Part shown: positions 34,546-43,156 of the stretch, piece by piece
How the letters are laid out: each line of letters starts with the position of its first letter
Position numbering within the stretch: position 1 is the first letter of the stretch
DNA from: Bacillus sp. UNC438CL73TsuS30
GTDB lineage: Bacteria > Bacillota > Bacilli > Bacillales > Cytobacillaceae
DNA: 64,000 bases
Assembly: GCF_000482325.1 (NCBI RefSeq)
Contig: NZ_AXVA01000014.1
Span: forward strand, 112,014 to 176,013
Direction of reading: 5' to 3'
Translations under genes and position numbers: made by a program
Notes under the pieces: generated by a model
What the model saw: the letters and a program-made list of their open reading frames with translations, nothing else
Told to the model about the DNA's origin: nothing
The model's database searches: none

Positions 34546-35781
34546 ATGACAGTAAAGGTAGCCATTTTAGGGTTCGGAACAGTAGGCGAAGGAGTTTATC
34601 GAACCATTCAAACACATGCAAGTGAACTGGAAGCCTTATTGGGAAAGAGAGTGGAGGTTGCGGCCGTTCTAATTAAAAATAAGCAAAAAGAAAGAAAAAT
34701 CGCAAAGGATGTTCTTATCACAACGGATTTCAATGAAATTATCAATCTTTCACAGCTTGATATTGTGGTTGATGCGATTGTGGGCAAGGACCCGGCCTTT
34801 AACTATTTAAAACAAGCAATTGAAAGAGGTAGCCATATTATTACTGCAAACAAAGAAATGTTTGCATACCATGGAAAAGAGCTGTTGGATCTTGCTGATG
34901 AACACCAAGTATCAATTGGCTTTGAAGCGACTGTTGCGGGTGGAGTTCCAATCATTCAAACCTTAAGACAATTGTTACAGGTGAATCGTGTTAAGCAAAT
35001 TCAAGGCATTGTAAACGGGACATCCAATTTCATTTTGACAGAAATGCGTGAGAAAAAGCAGTCATTTGCAGATGCCTTAAGATTGGCTCAGGAAAAAGGA
35101 TTTGCGGAAGCAGACCCAACTAATGATGTGGAAGGCTTTGATGCTTTTTATAAATTAATGGTTTTAAGCAGAGTGGCCTTTGGAAATGCGCCGAATTGGA
35201 AGGCTGTGGAACGAGTCGGGATCACTTCTATTACAAGTGAATTAATTGAAACGGCTGACCAGCTCGGTTTTCGGTTCAAGCATGTTGTGAGTATTCAAAA
35301 GGATGGGGATACACTTATTGGAAGTGTAAGGCCAGTGCTCGTCAGTAAGTCCCATCCCTTCTATCATGTGGAAGGGGTAGAAAATGCGGTAAATATATAC
35401 TCAGACATCGTGGGCAGAATAACTCTGCAAGGTCCTGGGGCCGGAATGTTTCCGACTGCAAGTGCAGTTATCGAGGACCTAGTTTATGTAAGCCAAAGTA
35501 ATCACAAAAATAAGCTTCAGACTAATCCTGTATTAGAAGCCTTACCCCTTGCTGCCGGTTCATTAAATAATTTCTGGATAATAAGTGGGGTAAGTAAAAC
35601 GGAATTAAGTTCATCCATTCTTCTTGCGGAACCATTATCTGATCAAACTTTTATTGTTGAGGCAACTGATGAGGAGATTTTACAGGAAGCAAAAAAGTAT
35701 CCATCACTAAGTTACTACCCAATCCTGGATGGAACACAATTCCTTCAAAATAAAAAAGACAAGTTTACGGTTACAGTATAA
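34546..35781 (+). CDS. hom: Homoserine dehydrogenase, SAM-riboswitch controlled
   Basis: A 411-aa homoserine dehydrogenase reducing aspartate semialdehyde to homoserine. It has the Rossmann motif ILGFGTVGEGVYRT, the TANKEMFA segment, GTSNFILTEM and the catalytic DVEGFDAFYK. The C-terminal 70 residues form a degenerate ACT-like region, unlike the shorter paralogue at 26.4 kb. The upstream SAM-I riboswitch means it is dedicated to methionine synthesis rather than threonine. GCGGGGGGATC precedes the ATG and a terminator follows at 35792. Confidence 0.9.
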   Translation: MTVKVAILGFGTVGEGVYRTIQTHASELEALLGKRVEVAAVLIKNKQKERKIAKDVLITTDFNEIINLSQLDIVVDAIVGKDPAFNYLKQAIERGSHIITANKEMFAYHGKELLDLADEHQVSIGFEATVAGGVPIIQTLRQLLQVNRVKQIQGIVNGTSNFILTEMREKKQSFADALRLAQEKGFAEADPTNDVEGFDAFYKLMVLSRVAFGNAPNWKAVERVGITSITSELIETADQLGFRFKHVVSIQKDGDTLIGSVRPVLVSKSHPFYHVEGVENAVNIYSDIVGRITLQGPGAGMFPTASAVIEDLVYVSQSNHKNKLQTNPVLEALPLAAGSLNNFWIISGVSKTELSSSILLAEPLSDQTFIVEATDEEILQEAKKYPSLSYYPILDGTQFLQNKKDKFTVTV

Positions 35782-35791
35782 AAATCTCTCT

Positions 35792-35831
35792 AGACAGCAC
35801 CTTCTTTCTAAGGCTGCTGTCTTATTTTTTT
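35792..35831 (+). terminator. hom terminator
   Basis: AGACAGCA (35792-35799) pairs with TGCTGTCT (35815-35822), extended by an inner CTT/AAG, and is followed by TATTTTTTT. Confidence 0.85.
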
Positions 35832-35961
35832 GGGAAAATAATATAAAAACCCATCACATAAATGGGAGTTAGTCTAGTCCAATTTATACCCTTGTACATA
35901 TTGTGTAAAAGCTATACTAAATCGGACGTGGTTTAGCATAAAGAAGGAAAAGGGGTGCAAC

Positions 35962-37779
35962 ATGTCAGGAAACATCACTGACCGATTGATCGGGGATATA
36001 AAAAATTCGTTTACTTATGAATTTATGGTTAAGCCTGGAAACATACATCAAATCGATAAACAGTCTAGGGAAATTCCAGTCACCAGTAATGGGAAAAATT
36101 ATATTATTGGTCCAGCAAGAGGAGAAGACCAAAATGGCTCCGGAATCTGCGTCTCCATTGGAATGAATGGAGTATCTGTCTATGAATATACACAAAATAA
36201 TATTTACGCCACATTGGTTTATGAGACCCCCATTAATGAGTGGGTCCATGTGGCAGTTGTTTATAAGGGGAAGAGACCCTTTCTTTTTATAAATGGTACT
36301 TTCGTAAAAGAAGGGGAAATAAGTCCAAAAAAGTATGTCTCTCCATCAGGTTCCATTTGTTACCCGCCAGGAGTGTTCTTTATTGGGGAAATTAAAGAAG
36401 TTAGAATCTGGAATCATTGCAGAAGTGAAAATCAGCTGAAAGTAAATATGAATGTTAGACTGAAGGGGCGAGAGAGTGGTCTATATGCCATTTGGCCTAA
36501 AAAAAACACTAGAGAAATTAAGAGAGAACCAGTATCAGCAAATAATGAAACAAAGACTGATAAATATAGAGGTTTGACGAATAATCAGAATAAAAAAATA
36601 GAGGTAAGTATTATTATCCCTTCCTACAATAAGTATCCACTAAATCTATTCACCCTATATTCTCTTGAAAACCAGACTTTCAATTCAGAAAAAATGGAAG
36701 TTATTTTCATTGATGATGCCTCTACAGACCAAACCGAAGACTCCCTCCGAAACTATCAGGCGCCATATCAATTCAAATATATTCGAAACAATGAAAATCT
36801 TGGAAGGGCAAAGGTACGCAACTTAGGAATTCAAGCATCGAGTGGAAACATCCTGATATTTTTAGACGCTGAAATGCTTGTTGACCCTAATTTTGTTACC
36901 AATCACGTTAAGTATCACCAATCAAAAAGCAATCTTATCATGTCAGGGGTCATGTATTCTAGGAATATCATTACTTGTATTTTTCCAAAATATGATCGTG
37001 ATAAACTTGGCCAAATAGCTGAGATGGTAAAAGGAAATGAAAACCTTAATAGTAAATTCAATAATTATGAAAAAACGACTGAAAAGCCTTATCCTCTCAT
37101 TAACAAAAGTGATATTACAAATCAGGCCTATGGTGCTTTAATTAAGGATGCGAACTCGTGGTTTCGAACCATTACCCGCAAATATGGAACGGATTTAGAA
37201 GGGTTTGAATTTCCATGGATGGCCTTCCTGACAGGGAATGTTTCTTTGAGAAGAGAGCTTTTAAATAAAGCAGGAGTTTTTGATGAGGAATTTGTGAAAT
37301 ACGGCTATGAAGACTGGGAATTAGGATACCGCTTATATAAGGCAGGGGCGAAGTATCTGAATGCTAAGAATGTTATATCCTATCACCAAGAACATCCAGT
37401 CGCAGAAAGCAAGTGGAAAGAGGCCATTGAAAATTATCATTTATTTATTAAAAAGCATGATGAAGTGGACATCCTTATTCTTGCTTTAGAACTATCGAGG
37501 ATTACTGGTTTAACAACCATGAATGATATTCTGCAAGAATATAAGAATTTGGTTGAAAAATACGGAGATAAAACTAAAAAATTCCAAAATAGATTTATCT
37601 CGGTCCTTGAAACGATTGCGATCTTACTGAAAGTGGATATTCGCCATTTTAATATTTTAGGGGCTGCCGGTTTTGGAATCGACCAAATAAACGGCCTTAA
37701 ATCTGATCTCCGGAAACTAAGTAAACTAGGCAAATATAAAAACCTGGCTAGTTTCATTGAAAAGGTTATTGCTTCATAA
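35962..37779 (+). CDS. LamG-like domain fused to family-2 glycosyltransferase
   Basis: A 605-aa two-domain protein without signal peptide or membrane segment. Residues about 10-165 form a LamG/concanavalin-type beta-sandwich (INEWVHVAVVYKGKRPFLF, then GEIKEVRIWNHCRSE). Residues about 203-480 are a GT-A family-2 glycosyltransferase: VSIIIPSYNKYP start, FIDDASTD for nucleotide binding, FLDAEM as the DxD equivalent, and EDWELGYRLYKAG as the acceptor/base region. The last 120 residues are helical and unassigned. AAGGGGTG precedes the ATG. It is paired with a CgeD-like enzyme, hinting at spore-surface polysaccharide or protein glycosylation; no sporulation promoter could be read with confidence. 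Confidence 0.85.
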   Translation: MSGNITDRLIGDIKNSFTYEFMVKPGNIHQIDKQSREIPVTSNGKNYIIGPARGEDQNGSGICVSIGMNGVSVYEYTQNNIYATLVYETPINEWVHVAVVYKGKRPFLFINGTFVKEGEISPKKYVSPSGSICYPPGVFFIGEIKEVRIWNHCRSENQLKVNMNVRLKGRESGLYAIWPKKNTREIKREPVSANNETKTDKYRGLTNNQNKKIEVSIIIPSYNKYPLNLFTLYSLENQTFNSEKMEVIFIDDASTDQTEDSLRNYQAPYQFKYIRNNENLGRAKVRNLGIQASSGNILIFLDAEMLVDPNFVTNHVKYHQSKSNLIMSGVMYSRNIITCIFPKYDRDKLGQIAEMVKGNENLNSKFNNYEKTTEKPYPLINKSDITNQAYGALIKDANSWFRTITRKYGTDLEGFEFPWMAFLTGNVSLRRELLNKAGVFDEEFVKYGYEDWELGYRLYKAGAKYLNAKNVISYHQEHPVAESKWKEAIENYHLFIKKHDEVDILILALELSRITGLTTMNDILQEYKNLVEKYGDKTKKFQNRFISVLETIAILLKVDIRHFNILGAAGFGIDQINGLKSDLRKLSKLGKYKNLASFIEKVIAS

Positions 37780-37807
37780 AAGGATACGGAAGGCAAGGAG
37801 GAGAAAA

Positions 37808-38491
37808 ATGGTTTCCATTATTACTTGTACCATAAGAGATGAATTTATCAATAATGTATTTAAAAATTATCAACAGCAAACATGGAAGGATAAAGAGTTA
37901 ATCATTGTCTTAAATAAGGATTCAATGAGCATAGATAAATGGATGGAAAAAGCGAAGAATTACCCAAAAGTACGTGTTTTTCAACTTCATGAAAAAGCAA
38001 CATTGGGAGATTGCTTAAATTTTGGGGTTTTAAAGGCAACTCATGATATTATTGCTAAATTCGATGATGACGATTATTATGGCCCAGAGTATATTACCAG
38101 TTCGATGCAGGCATTTAAAGACGAAAAGGTTTCGATTGTCGGCAAAGGTTCATATTATATTTATTTTAAGAATAAAAAGGCCTTGGTCTTAGTCCCTGGT
38201 GAAGAAAATTCATTCTCAGACACGGTTGCCGGAGCTACGTTAATGTTTCGAAAAGCAGTTAGTGAAAAGGTTCAATTTGAAAAAGTAAATCGTGCGGAGG
38301 ATTACTTTTTTATCGATCAATGTAAAAAAGCTGGCTTTGAAATTTATTCTACTGATTGTTTTCATTTTGCCGTAGTCCGTCACGATACAGAAAAACATAC
38401 CTGGAAGGTGTCGGATGAGGATTTTATGGGTTGGGGGGATATAGTAGCCCATACCGAAGATTTTTACCCAATTGTCTCAAATTCCAATTAG
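37808..38491 (+). CDS. CgeD-like family-2 glycosyltransferase
   Basis: A 227-aa single-domain GT2 enzyme. The N-terminal VSIITCTIRDEFI and the KFDDDDYYGPEYI metal-binding loop closely resemble the N-terminal domain of B. subtilis CgeD, a spore-crust maturation protein of about 426 aa; the C-terminal half of CgeD is absent here. The start is the ATG after AAGGAGGAG, 28 bp behind the LamG-glycosyltransferase gene; an earlier in-frame ATG overlaps that gene. Likely co-transcribed and ended by the hairpin at 38689. Confidence 0.82.
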   Translation: MVSIITCTIRDEFINNVFKNYQQQTWKDKELIIVLNKDSMSIDKWMEKAKNYPKVRVFQLHEKATLGDCLNFGVLKATHDIIAKFDDDDYYGPEYITSSMQAFKDEKVSIVGKGSYYIYFKNKKALVLVPGEENSFSDTVAGATLMFRKAVSEKVQFEKVNRAEDYFFIDQCKKAGFEIYSTDCFHFAVVRHDTEKHTWKVSDEDFMGWGDIVAHTEDFYPIVSNSN

Positions 38492-38530
38492 AGTTTAAAT
38501 AAATGAATGAAAATTCATATATTAACTGTG

Positions 38531-38679
38531 CTATCCACATCGAAGGTCCTATATTATAAGCATTCCACACACTTATGCACATTATCCACAGGGTTACCCA
38601 CAAAATTTGTTAACAAAATGTGAAAAGCTTTAAAGCTTGTAATTTAAGAAGTTTTTACGCTGGATCCACATTATCCACA
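38531..38679 (+). other. Cluster of DnaA boxes outside oriC
   Basis: Within 149 bp lie TTATGCACA (38573-38581), TTATCCACA (38582-38590) and TTATCCACA (38671-38679), all perfect to TTATNCACA. TTACCCACA (38594-38602) and CTATCCACA (38531-38539) have one mismatch each, and GGATCCACA (38662-38670) has two. All are in the same orientation. No dnaA/dnaN genes are near, so this is not the replication origin; B. subtilis is known to carry several such clusters that titrate DnaA or control initiation. Confidence 0.75.
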
Positions 38680-38688
38680 AAATAGAAC

Positions 38689-38719
38689 GAAAAAGAAGCA
38701 GGACACCTGCTTCTTTTTC
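38689..38719. terminator. Bidirectional terminator
   Basis: A 14-bp perfect stem, GAAAAAGAAGCAGG (38689-38702) and complement (38706-38719), with loop ACA. It lies between the glycosyltransferase operon and the convergent yfhD. Confidence 0.88.
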
Positions 38720-38743
38720 AAATTCAAACTTTTTTTAAAGAGG

Positions 38744-38932
38744 TTATCTACTTCTTTTGGTATTTACACGCTGGTTCGCTGCATTTGCTCGTGCTTGTGC
38801 CTCTAAATCTGCCTGATCGGCTAATTCAGCAGAATACTCTTCATCGATTCCATCTGATTTAAGATTTTTTGGCACCTGTGGAAGTGATGCTTTATTTTTA
38901 CCACGAGACCCATGCCCACGTGAACGACCCAT
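38744..38932 (-). CDS. yfhD: YfhD family protein
   Basis: A 62-aa hydrophilic protein of the Bacillus YfhD family: MGRSRGHGSRGKNKASLPQ at the N-terminus and the EEYSAELADQADLEAQARAN segment. The start was set at MGRSRG because AAAGGGG lies 8 nt upstream; a further in-frame ATG six codons earlier is not needed. Function unknown to me; the small basic/acidic composition resembles minor spore proteins. Neighbour of yfhE, as in B. subtilis. Confidence 0.85.
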   Translation of the reverse strand: MGRSRGHGSRGKNKASLPQVPKNLKSDGIDEEYSAELADQADLEAQARANAANQRVNTKRSR

Positions 38933-39037
38933 TACGAAAACCCCTTTCATTGATAACTTTCAGGAACCTTCTTGGTTCCTTTCTTAGTGTTAGCAAAAAA
39001 CAAAGGTCCATGAATGGGAAATGCTTCAAAGTTTTAA

Positions 39038-39172
39038 TTACAGTCTGGTTTTTCTGTCTGAAAATCCTCCAGCCCGATCTGCCATTTTAAATTCCCTTTG
39101 ATAGCTTACTTCTTGCATACTGGTTAAGGAATATTTTCCCCGATCCTTATCCTTTTTCTTTTTTTCCGCCAT
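39038..39172 (-). CDS. yfhE: YfhE family protein
   Basis: A 44-aa protein beginning MAEKKKKDKDRGKYSLT and ending with the conserved VSYQREFKMADRAGGF block, recognisable as the YfhE family, which occurs next to yfhD in Bacillus. Highly charged, no membrane segment. The ATG is preceded by a weak AATGAG site. Function unknown. Confidence 0.8.
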   Translation of the reverse strand: MAEKKKKDKDRGKYSLTSMQEVSYQREFKMADRAGGFSDRKTRL

Positions 39173-39352
39173 ATTTGCTCATTCCTTTCAACATATTTTT
39201 GCTAAATGTCATTAAGCTTAGTGGATTTTAATTAAGCACAATATGTACTTATTTCCATTTTTACCTTATAGGGGTGGAATGATACTGTGTAATTTCAATT
39301 CTTTGCGATATTTCATGAAAAACATGGTAAAGTAGTGTTGAGGTGAGGGAAA

Positions 39353-40162
39353 ATGGCAATCATTACGAAAATCACCACGCAACAGAAAAATCAGGATCGC
39401 TATAATGTTTTTATGGATTATGGAAAAGGCGAGGAATTTGCATTTAGTGTGGATAGTGATGTCTTAATAAAATTTCAGCTAAAAAAGGGTTTGGAGCTCG
39501 ATGACTTTTCCTTTCTTGAAATTCAGTATCAGGACGATATTCGTAAAGCTTATCATCATGCTATCCAATATTTATCCAAAAGAATGCGGTCCGAAAAAGA
39601 AATAACGGATTATTTAGCGAAAAAAGAAATTGATGAGCCCATTATTAACGAGGTTCTTCATAAATTAACCTCCCAAAAATATATTGATGACTGGGAATAT
39701 GCTCACGCATTTGTCAGAACCCAAGTCAATACAACCGACAAGGGACCAGATTTAATTTGGTTGGAATTAAAAGACAGGGGAATAAAGGAGGACTTTGCAA
39801 GACAAGCCCTACAGGATTTTCCTTATGAACTGCAGGTTGAAAAAGCTTCGATACTTGCTAAGAAATTTTTTGAAAAGAATACAAAGGACTCTGAGCGGAT
39901 TGTAAAGCAAAAGCTTGAAGGATTACTGCTTCGAAAAGGGTATCCATTTGAGATCATTCAAATTGCTGTAAATGAAAGTGAACTGGACAAGGATGATGAT
40001 GCGGAAATGGATGCAATCAGGTTTCAAGGTGAAAAGGTTTATCGGAAATACTGTCATCTTAGCGGTTTTGAGTTTAAACAAAAGATGAAACAAGCCCTAT
40101 ATCGAAAAGGTTTTTCGATGGATTTAATCGAAAAATTCTTAGCCGAAAAAGAAGAATCATGA
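39353..40162 (+). CDS. recX: Regulatory protein RecX
   Basis: A 269-aa RecX protein, which binds RecA filaments and modulates recombinase activity. It has the repeated three-helix units typical of the long Firmicute form: YLSKRMRSEKEITDYL, LTSQKYIDDWEYAHAFVRT and DRGIKEDFARQAL. GAGGTGAGGG precedes the ATG. Located after yfhDE and before yfhH, as in B. subtilis. The convergent short-chain dehydrogenase ends 8 bp beyond its stop. Confidence 0.92.
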   Translation: MAIITKITTQQKNQDRYNVFMDYGKGEEFAFSVDSDVLIKFQLKKGLELDDFSFLEIQYQDDIRKAYHHAIQYLSKRMRSEKEITDYLAKKEIDEPIINEVLHKLTSQKYIDDWEYAHAFVRTQVNTTDKGPDLIWLELKDRGIKEDFARQALQDFPYELQVEKASILAKKFFEKNTKDSERIVKQKLEGLLLRKGYPFEIIQIAVNESELDKDDDAEMDAIRFQGEKVYRKYCHLSGFEFKQKMKQALYRKGFSMDLIEKFLAEKEES

Positions 40163-40169
40163 CAAAATG

Positions 40170-40847
40170 TCATGATTTTTTACTTTCAATGATAATGGAA
40201 TCCTGATTGATTTGTTGGACAATTATTTCTGCCACTTCTTTTGGGGAACAGAAACGGGAAGGGTCTTTCACATGATTGCTCTCATTCCAAAATGAAGTAT
40301 CCATACCACCCATGTAAACGGCGGTAAATTGGATCTTGCTGCCCTCAAATTCTTTTTGAAGACTTTCAGTAAAGCCGCGTATCGCAAATTTACTAGCTGC
40401 ATAAATGGCTTCATTAACCTTACCGCGAAGCCCGGCTGTTGAGATAATATTGATAATTTTTCCTTCACCTTGATGAATTAGGTAAGGTAAAACCGATTTT
40501 GTCATCAGGATGGTTCCGAGAACATTCGTGTCCAGCATCTCCGCAATTTCCTGCTGTGTCATCTCCGGGAAAGGCCCAAAATGTCCCACTCCTGCGTTGT
40601 TGACCAATCCATAAATTTCATAAGACTGGTTAATATCAGCGATTTTTTCTTGTACCTCTTTATGGTTACGAATATCTAATTGGAGATAATCTGCACTCCC
40701 GCCAGCTGCTTCGATTTCCGTTTTCGTGCTCCTTAATTTTTCTTCGTTCCGTCCCGTTAGAAGCAGATGATAATTTTGCCTAGAAAATAATATGGCCAAT
40801 TCTTTCCCTAACCCTGAACCAGCACCGGTAACCATGATTGTTTTCAT
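40170..40847 (-). CDS. Short-chain dehydrogenase/reductase
   Basis: A 225-aa classical SDR with the cofactor motif TGAGSGLGKEL, the NNAGVGHFGPF segment, and the catalytic serine and YAASK (Y-x3-K). The ATG with GGAGTT upstream at 40847 is the right start; a longer frame upstream overlaps the divergent yfhH. Acts on an unknown alcohol/ketone. Not part of the usual yfh block, so probably an insertion relative to B. subtilis. Confidence 0.85.
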   Translation of the reverse strand: MKTIMVTGAGSGLGKELAILFSRQNYHLLLTGRNEEKLRSTKTEIEAAGGSADYLQLDIRNHKEVQEKIADINQSYEIYGLVNNAGVGHFGPFPEMTQQEIAEMLDTNVLGTILMTKSVLPYLIHQGEGKIINIISTAGLRGKVNEAIYAASKFAIRGFTESLQKEFEGSKIQFTAVYMGGMDTSFWNESNHVKDPSRFCSPKEVAEIIVQQINQDSIIIESKKS

Positions 40848-40927
40848 TTGTTTAAACTCCTTTATTAATTCTACAAAAATAATTATACTTAAATATGGTG
40901 GATAACGAAACTTTGGGAGTGGATTAC

Positions 40928-41251
40928 ATGCACCAGGAGAAACGATATAGTGAATTGAGCGAACATGAACTACGCCAAGAAATTGCGACTCTTCAGGAGA
41001 AAGCACGGAAAGCAGAGCAATTAGGAAGGGTTAATGAGTTTGCTGTCCTTGAAAGGAAAGTATTGATGGCTCGTGCCTATTTAATAAGTCCCGATTCCTT
41101 TGAGCCGGGTGAAATTTATGAACTTGAAGGGGATCCGGGGCAATATTTTAAGATCGATTATCTAAATGGGGTTTTTGCTTGGGGATATCGCCTTAAAGGC
41201 GATGGAAAAGAAGAGGCAGTGCCGATTTCTATGTTAAGGCGTGTAAAATAA
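40928..41251 (+). CDS. yfhH: YfhH family protein (DUF1811)
   Basis: A 107-aa protein with MHQEKRYSELSEHELRQEI, an N-terminal helical hairpin (EKARKAEQLGRVNEFAVLERK) and a C-terminal small beta domain ending EEAVPISMLRRVK. It matches B. subtilis YfhH in length and sequence. Start at 40928 because GGGAGTGG lies about 9 nt upstream; an ATG at 40895 lacks a site. Biological role unknown. Confidence 0.88.
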   Translation: MHQEKRYSELSEHELRQEIATLQEKARKAEQLGRVNEFAVLERKVLMARAYLISPDSFEPGEIYELEGDPGQYFKIDYLNGVFAWGYRLKGDGKEEAVPISMLRRVK

Positions 41252-41256
41252 AACAC

Positions 41257-41281
41257 AAACCAGAGAGCAGCTCTCTGGTTT
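41257..41281. terminator. Bidirectional terminator yfhH / ypzG
   Basis: A perfect 11-bp stem, AAACCAGAGAG, loop CAG, CTCTCTGGTTT, between convergent genes. Confidence 0.8.
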
Positions 41282-41290
41282 GGTTGTTTT

Positions 41291-41434
41291 CTAGGACTGC
41301 TTTCTGGTTTGGCGCTTTAAAATGATGAGGTCCTGGGTTTCCTTACTTTCGCCATTTATTTGCGAATGGGCATGTTTCGGATTCGCCCATGGAGTAGAAA
41401 ATGGCTTGTTTTGAAAAAATTTCTGGTTTCCCAT
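41291..41434 (-). CDS. YpzG-like small protein
   Basis: A 47-aa protein starting MGNQKFFQNKPFSTPW and containing NPKHAHSQINGESKETQ, the core seen in YpzG-type small Bacillus proteins. GGGAGG precedes the ATG by 7-8 nt. It directly follows sspK in the same orientation, 12 bp apart, and probably shares its sporulation transcript. Function unknown. Confidence 0.72.
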   Translation of the reverse strand: MGNQKFFQNKPFSTPWANPKHAHSQINGESKETQDLIILKRQTRKQS

Positions 41435-41446
41435 AATAACGCCTCC

Positions 41447-41629
41447 CTAGGTTAAAGAATCAGGTGTATCATTATCATTAGCGCGCTGACCAGAAGCTCG
41501 CATCCTTTCCTGTGGATGCGTATTAATGGTTCCATCTGCTCTTTTTGAAGCATACTCTGCTTTTGCTCTTGGCTCTCCCTCTAACTTATTGTTATTTTGA
41601 TTAGGAAAGTTACGTTGTTTGTTTCTCAT
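41447..41629 (-). CDS. sspK: Small acid-soluble spore protein K
   Basis: A 60-aa spore-core protein. The family block [19 protein letters not shown] is intact; N-terminus [18 protein letters not shown]. The start is set at MRNK, where GGAGGTACAGC gives a good site; the longer frame upstream is not supported. Minor SASPs are made in the forespore under sigma-G. Leads the sspK-ypzG pair. Confidence 0.92.
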   Translation of the reverse strand: MRNKQRNFPNQNNNKLEGEPRAKAEYASKRADGTINTHPQERMRASGQRANDNDTPDSLT

Positions 41630-41762
41630 GCTGTACCTCCATCTAAAGGAATGAGAAATCGTGAAAAGCAAAGCATCAAAAGATCAATGCTGACCACGTA
41701 TCTATATTATTTGCTTAATTAGATTTAGATATGTTATAAGAAAATGGCAAAGGAGTGAAGGT

Positions 41763-42020
41763 ATGAACGAGTATCAACAGCGGTTAACCCAATGTTTAAT
41801 GGCTAAAAATAACCAGCTTACAAATGATGAAGCACAAACATGGATTGAATTATTATGGGATGATTTTGAGACAACCGCTGCAAAAGCAGGCAGAGACTAT
41901 CTTGGCAGTGAAATGACGGAGCGAATTGTAAGACAGTGGATTGAAAATTATGGAGGAAGACTTCATGATTTTATCGCAACAAATCCAAAATATAAGGATT
42001 TTTTAAATAAAAAGCGATGA
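41763..42020 (+). CDS. yfhJ: YfhJ (WVELL family) protein
   Basis: An 85-aa helical protein carrying the WIELLWDDFE form of the WVELL signature and a C-terminal YGGRLHDFIATNPKYKDFL. B. subtilis YfhJ has the same length and position after sspK. AAAGGAGTG precedes the ATG. Its stop codon is inside the terminator stem at 42013. Function unknown. Confidence 0.88.
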   Translation: MNEYQQRLTQCLMAKNNQLTNDEAQTWIELLWDDFETTAAKAGRDYLGSEMTERIVRQWIENYGGRLHDFIATNPKYKDFLNKKR

Positions 42021-42045
42021 CAAAATAAAATGTCATCGCTTTTTT
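42013..42045. terminator. Terminator yfhJ / yfhP
   Basis: A 10-bp stem, AGCGATGACA (42013-42022) and TGTCATCGCT (42031-42040), followed by T5. Confidence 0.85.
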
Positions 42046-42050
42046 ATTGA

Positions 42051-43031
42051 TCAGCTTGGTATAATACTTAATTTTTTCCGCAGTTTCTTTTCGCTAAAGA
42101 CCCATCCGGTATAGGAGCTAATTCGGTTTAGCTCACAATCTAATTGGACAACAGCAACGAAAGGATAATGACCATTACTGCGATACCGGAGATCAATAAA
42201 CCTTACTTCATAAAAATCATCGTATTCATCCACTTCCCAGCGATAAACAGGTGAGAAGGATAAAAACGCAGAAAGGTTTTTGTCTTTTTTAGCTGCCTCA
42301 ATGACGGGGGTTTCAGGTACTGGAATCCGATTAAATAAATCTAAAATCTCCACTTTATCCTTTACAGCTTTTCCGACAAAGAATTGTTTCTCATTCATTG
42401 CGGCAATCCGCCATTGGTGGAATTTCATGGTTGGTGCAATAATTATTTCCGTTGCATCCGGAACAATTCTACGGACCTCCAATAAAACCTTATGTCGGAC
42501 GCGGAACCTTAGTAAATAATAACCAATAATAACAAAATACATAATCAAAAAGGTGTATCCTGGATTTGCTCCAAATATCCAAATAAAAATCCCCACAACA
42601 TGTATCGCAAAAATATAAGGATCGAATGTATTAATGACACCTAGCGCCACCCATTTATTCGAAAATGGTCTAAGGGCCTGGGTGCCGTAAGCATTAAAGA
42701 TATCAACAAATACATGGAGAAATACTGCGAAAAATGTCCATGCCCATAAATGCAGTAAATTGACTGCTGGGAAAAATGGATAAATCACAGCTAAAAGTAC
42801 AAGCGGCCAAAGAATCACTGCCGGTATGGAATGGGTAACACCCCGATGATTGCGAATATAGATCGCATTATTTCTAAGTTTTAAAACAGTATCAATATCA
42901 GGTATTTGTGACCCTGCAATTGTGGCGATTAAAACGCTGGTTGTTGCTGCATGGCTGCTTGCTACAACGGGGTCAAGTGTTGCCAGACCTCCAAGTGCAA
43001 TCCCCATGACAACGTGAGTTCCTGTATCCAA
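42051..43031 (-). CDS. yfhP: YfhP membrane-bound metal-dependent hydrolase
   Basis: A 326-aa YdjM/LexA-binding-inner-membrane-type (DUF457) protein with about five TM helices and conserved metal-ligand-like histidines in MDTGTHVVMG, RNHRGVTHS and FLHVFVDIF. A soluble C-terminal domain covers about 200-326. The start is TTG, with AAGGAGGAAC upstream. Same family and size as B. subtilis YfhP, next to mutY. Enzymatic activity not established. Confidence 0.87.
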   Translation of the reverse strand: MDTGTHVVMGIALGGLATLDPVVASSHAATTSVLIATIAGSQIPDIDTVLKLRNNAIYIRNHRGVTHSIPAVILWPLVLLAVIYPFFPAVNLLHLWAWTFFAVFLHVFVDIFNAYGTQALRPFSNKWVALGVINTFDPYIFAIHVVGIFIWIFGANPGYTFLIMYFVIIGYYLLRFRVRHKVLLEVRRIVPDATEIIIAPTMKFHQWRIAAMNEKQFFVGKAVKDKVEILDLFNRIPVPETPVIEAAKKDKNLSAFLSFSPVYRWEVDEYDDFYEVRFIDLRYRSNGHYPFVAVVQLDCELNRISSYTGWVFSEKKLRKKLSIIPS

Positions 43032-43156
43032 AAGGAAGTTCCTCCTTTAATCTAATCAGTTCTTGTCAAAAAGACTAATATGGATTATCGTAATACAATG
43101 CATACTATTATATTCCCTCATTTTGTAGTGTTTAACAAGTTGGAGGCCCAAATGTA

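Noticed and set aside
35883..35920. Sporulation (sigma-E or sigma-K) promoter before the LamG-glycosyltransferase
   Set aside because: CATATTGT and TATACTAA only partly match the -10 consensus and no -35 stands at the right distance.
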